A DNA stretch of 5,925 nt from Rhodospirillales bacterium (GTDB lineage Bacteria; Pseudomonadota; Alphaproteobacteria; Rhodospirillales; Casp-alpha2). This document shows positions 5,907 through 5,925 of this stretch, in pieces (within the stretch, counting starts at the first letter, position 1; every line of letters begins with the position of its first letter). The notes under the pieces are model-generated. The model did no database searches and was not told the origin of the DNA. It saw only the letters and a list, made by a program, of their open reading frames with translations. Where the stretch lies: positions 1-5,925 of the forward strand of contig JABJOR010000205.1 of assembly GCA_018664265.1 (NCBI GenBank). Reading direction: 5' to 3'. A program made the position numbers and the translations under genes.

Positions 5907-5925
5907 CTGACAGGATGGAACTTCA

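Larger units (their letters stand above)
5798..5925. promoter_or_regulatory. Upstream (promoter) region of ilvE
   Basis: These 128 bases before the ilvE start contain no supportable gene. They become strongly AT-rich from about 5862 to 5906, where a consensus -35 hexamer and two overlapping inverted repeats lie. A divergent gene could begin just beyond the window edge, since two ATGs (5904 and 5915) are open to the end, but neither has a proper ribosome binding site. Confidence 0.6.

Noticed and set aside
5904..5925. Start of a divergent + strand gene at ATG 5904 or ATG 5915
   Set aside because: Only 7 or fewer codons are visible and neither ATG has a properly spaced ribosome binding site; it cannot be supported from this window.

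Overview
The window reads as a densely packed chromosomal segment of a Gram-negative bacterium, most likely an alphaproteobacterium of moderate GC content. This placement rests on protein resemblance recalled from memory: the MoeA N-terminus (VQLKDDCF...), the mobB-moeA-moaD-moaE order and the style of the IlvE protein. No rRNA or other marker gene is present to confirm it. I see no tRNA, rRNA, CRISPR array, insertion sequence or phage gene.

Layout. Bases 1-4898 carry seven genes in a row on the + strand with almost no space between them. Four belong to molybdenum cofactor (Moco) synthesis: the C-terminal end of mobB (cut by the window edge), moeA, moaD and moaE. They are followed by a choline-kinase/aminoglycoside-phosphotransferase-like kinase, a xylose-isomerase-like TIM-barrel protein and a LOG-family nucleotide hydrolase. 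Junctions are a 14-bp overlap (mobB/moeA, with the start I prefer), a 4-bp ATGA overlap (moeA/moaD), a 4-nt gap (moaD/moaE), an 8-nt gap (moaE/kinase), a 4-bp ATGA overlap (kinase/TIM barrel) and a 24-nt gap (TIM barrel/LOG). This looks like one transcript with translational coupling. On the - strand, ilvE (class IV branched-chain aminotransferase) runs towards them and its stop codon overlaps that of the LOG gene. The last 128 bases are the upstream region of ilvE, AT-rich, with nested inverted repeats around a consensus -35 hexamer.

How the genes fit together. MoaD and MoaE are the small and large subunits of molybdopterin synthase, which puts the dithiolene sulfurs into cyclic pyranopterin monophosphate. 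MoeA inserts molybdate into adenylylated molybdopterin, and MobB is the GTP-binding partner of MobA in making the guanine dinucleotide form. The genes for the first steps (moaA, moaC), the MoaD-activating enzyme and mobA are not in the window. The kinase and TIM-barrel genes are tightly coupled and probably serve one pathway, but their substrates cannot be read from the sequence. Nothing ties them to Moco chemistry beyond position.

No clearly new system is evident. The points most worth a second look are the coupled kinase/TIM-barrel pair inside a Moco operon, an 8-codon direct-repeat insertion in moeA, and the operator-like repeats before ilvE.
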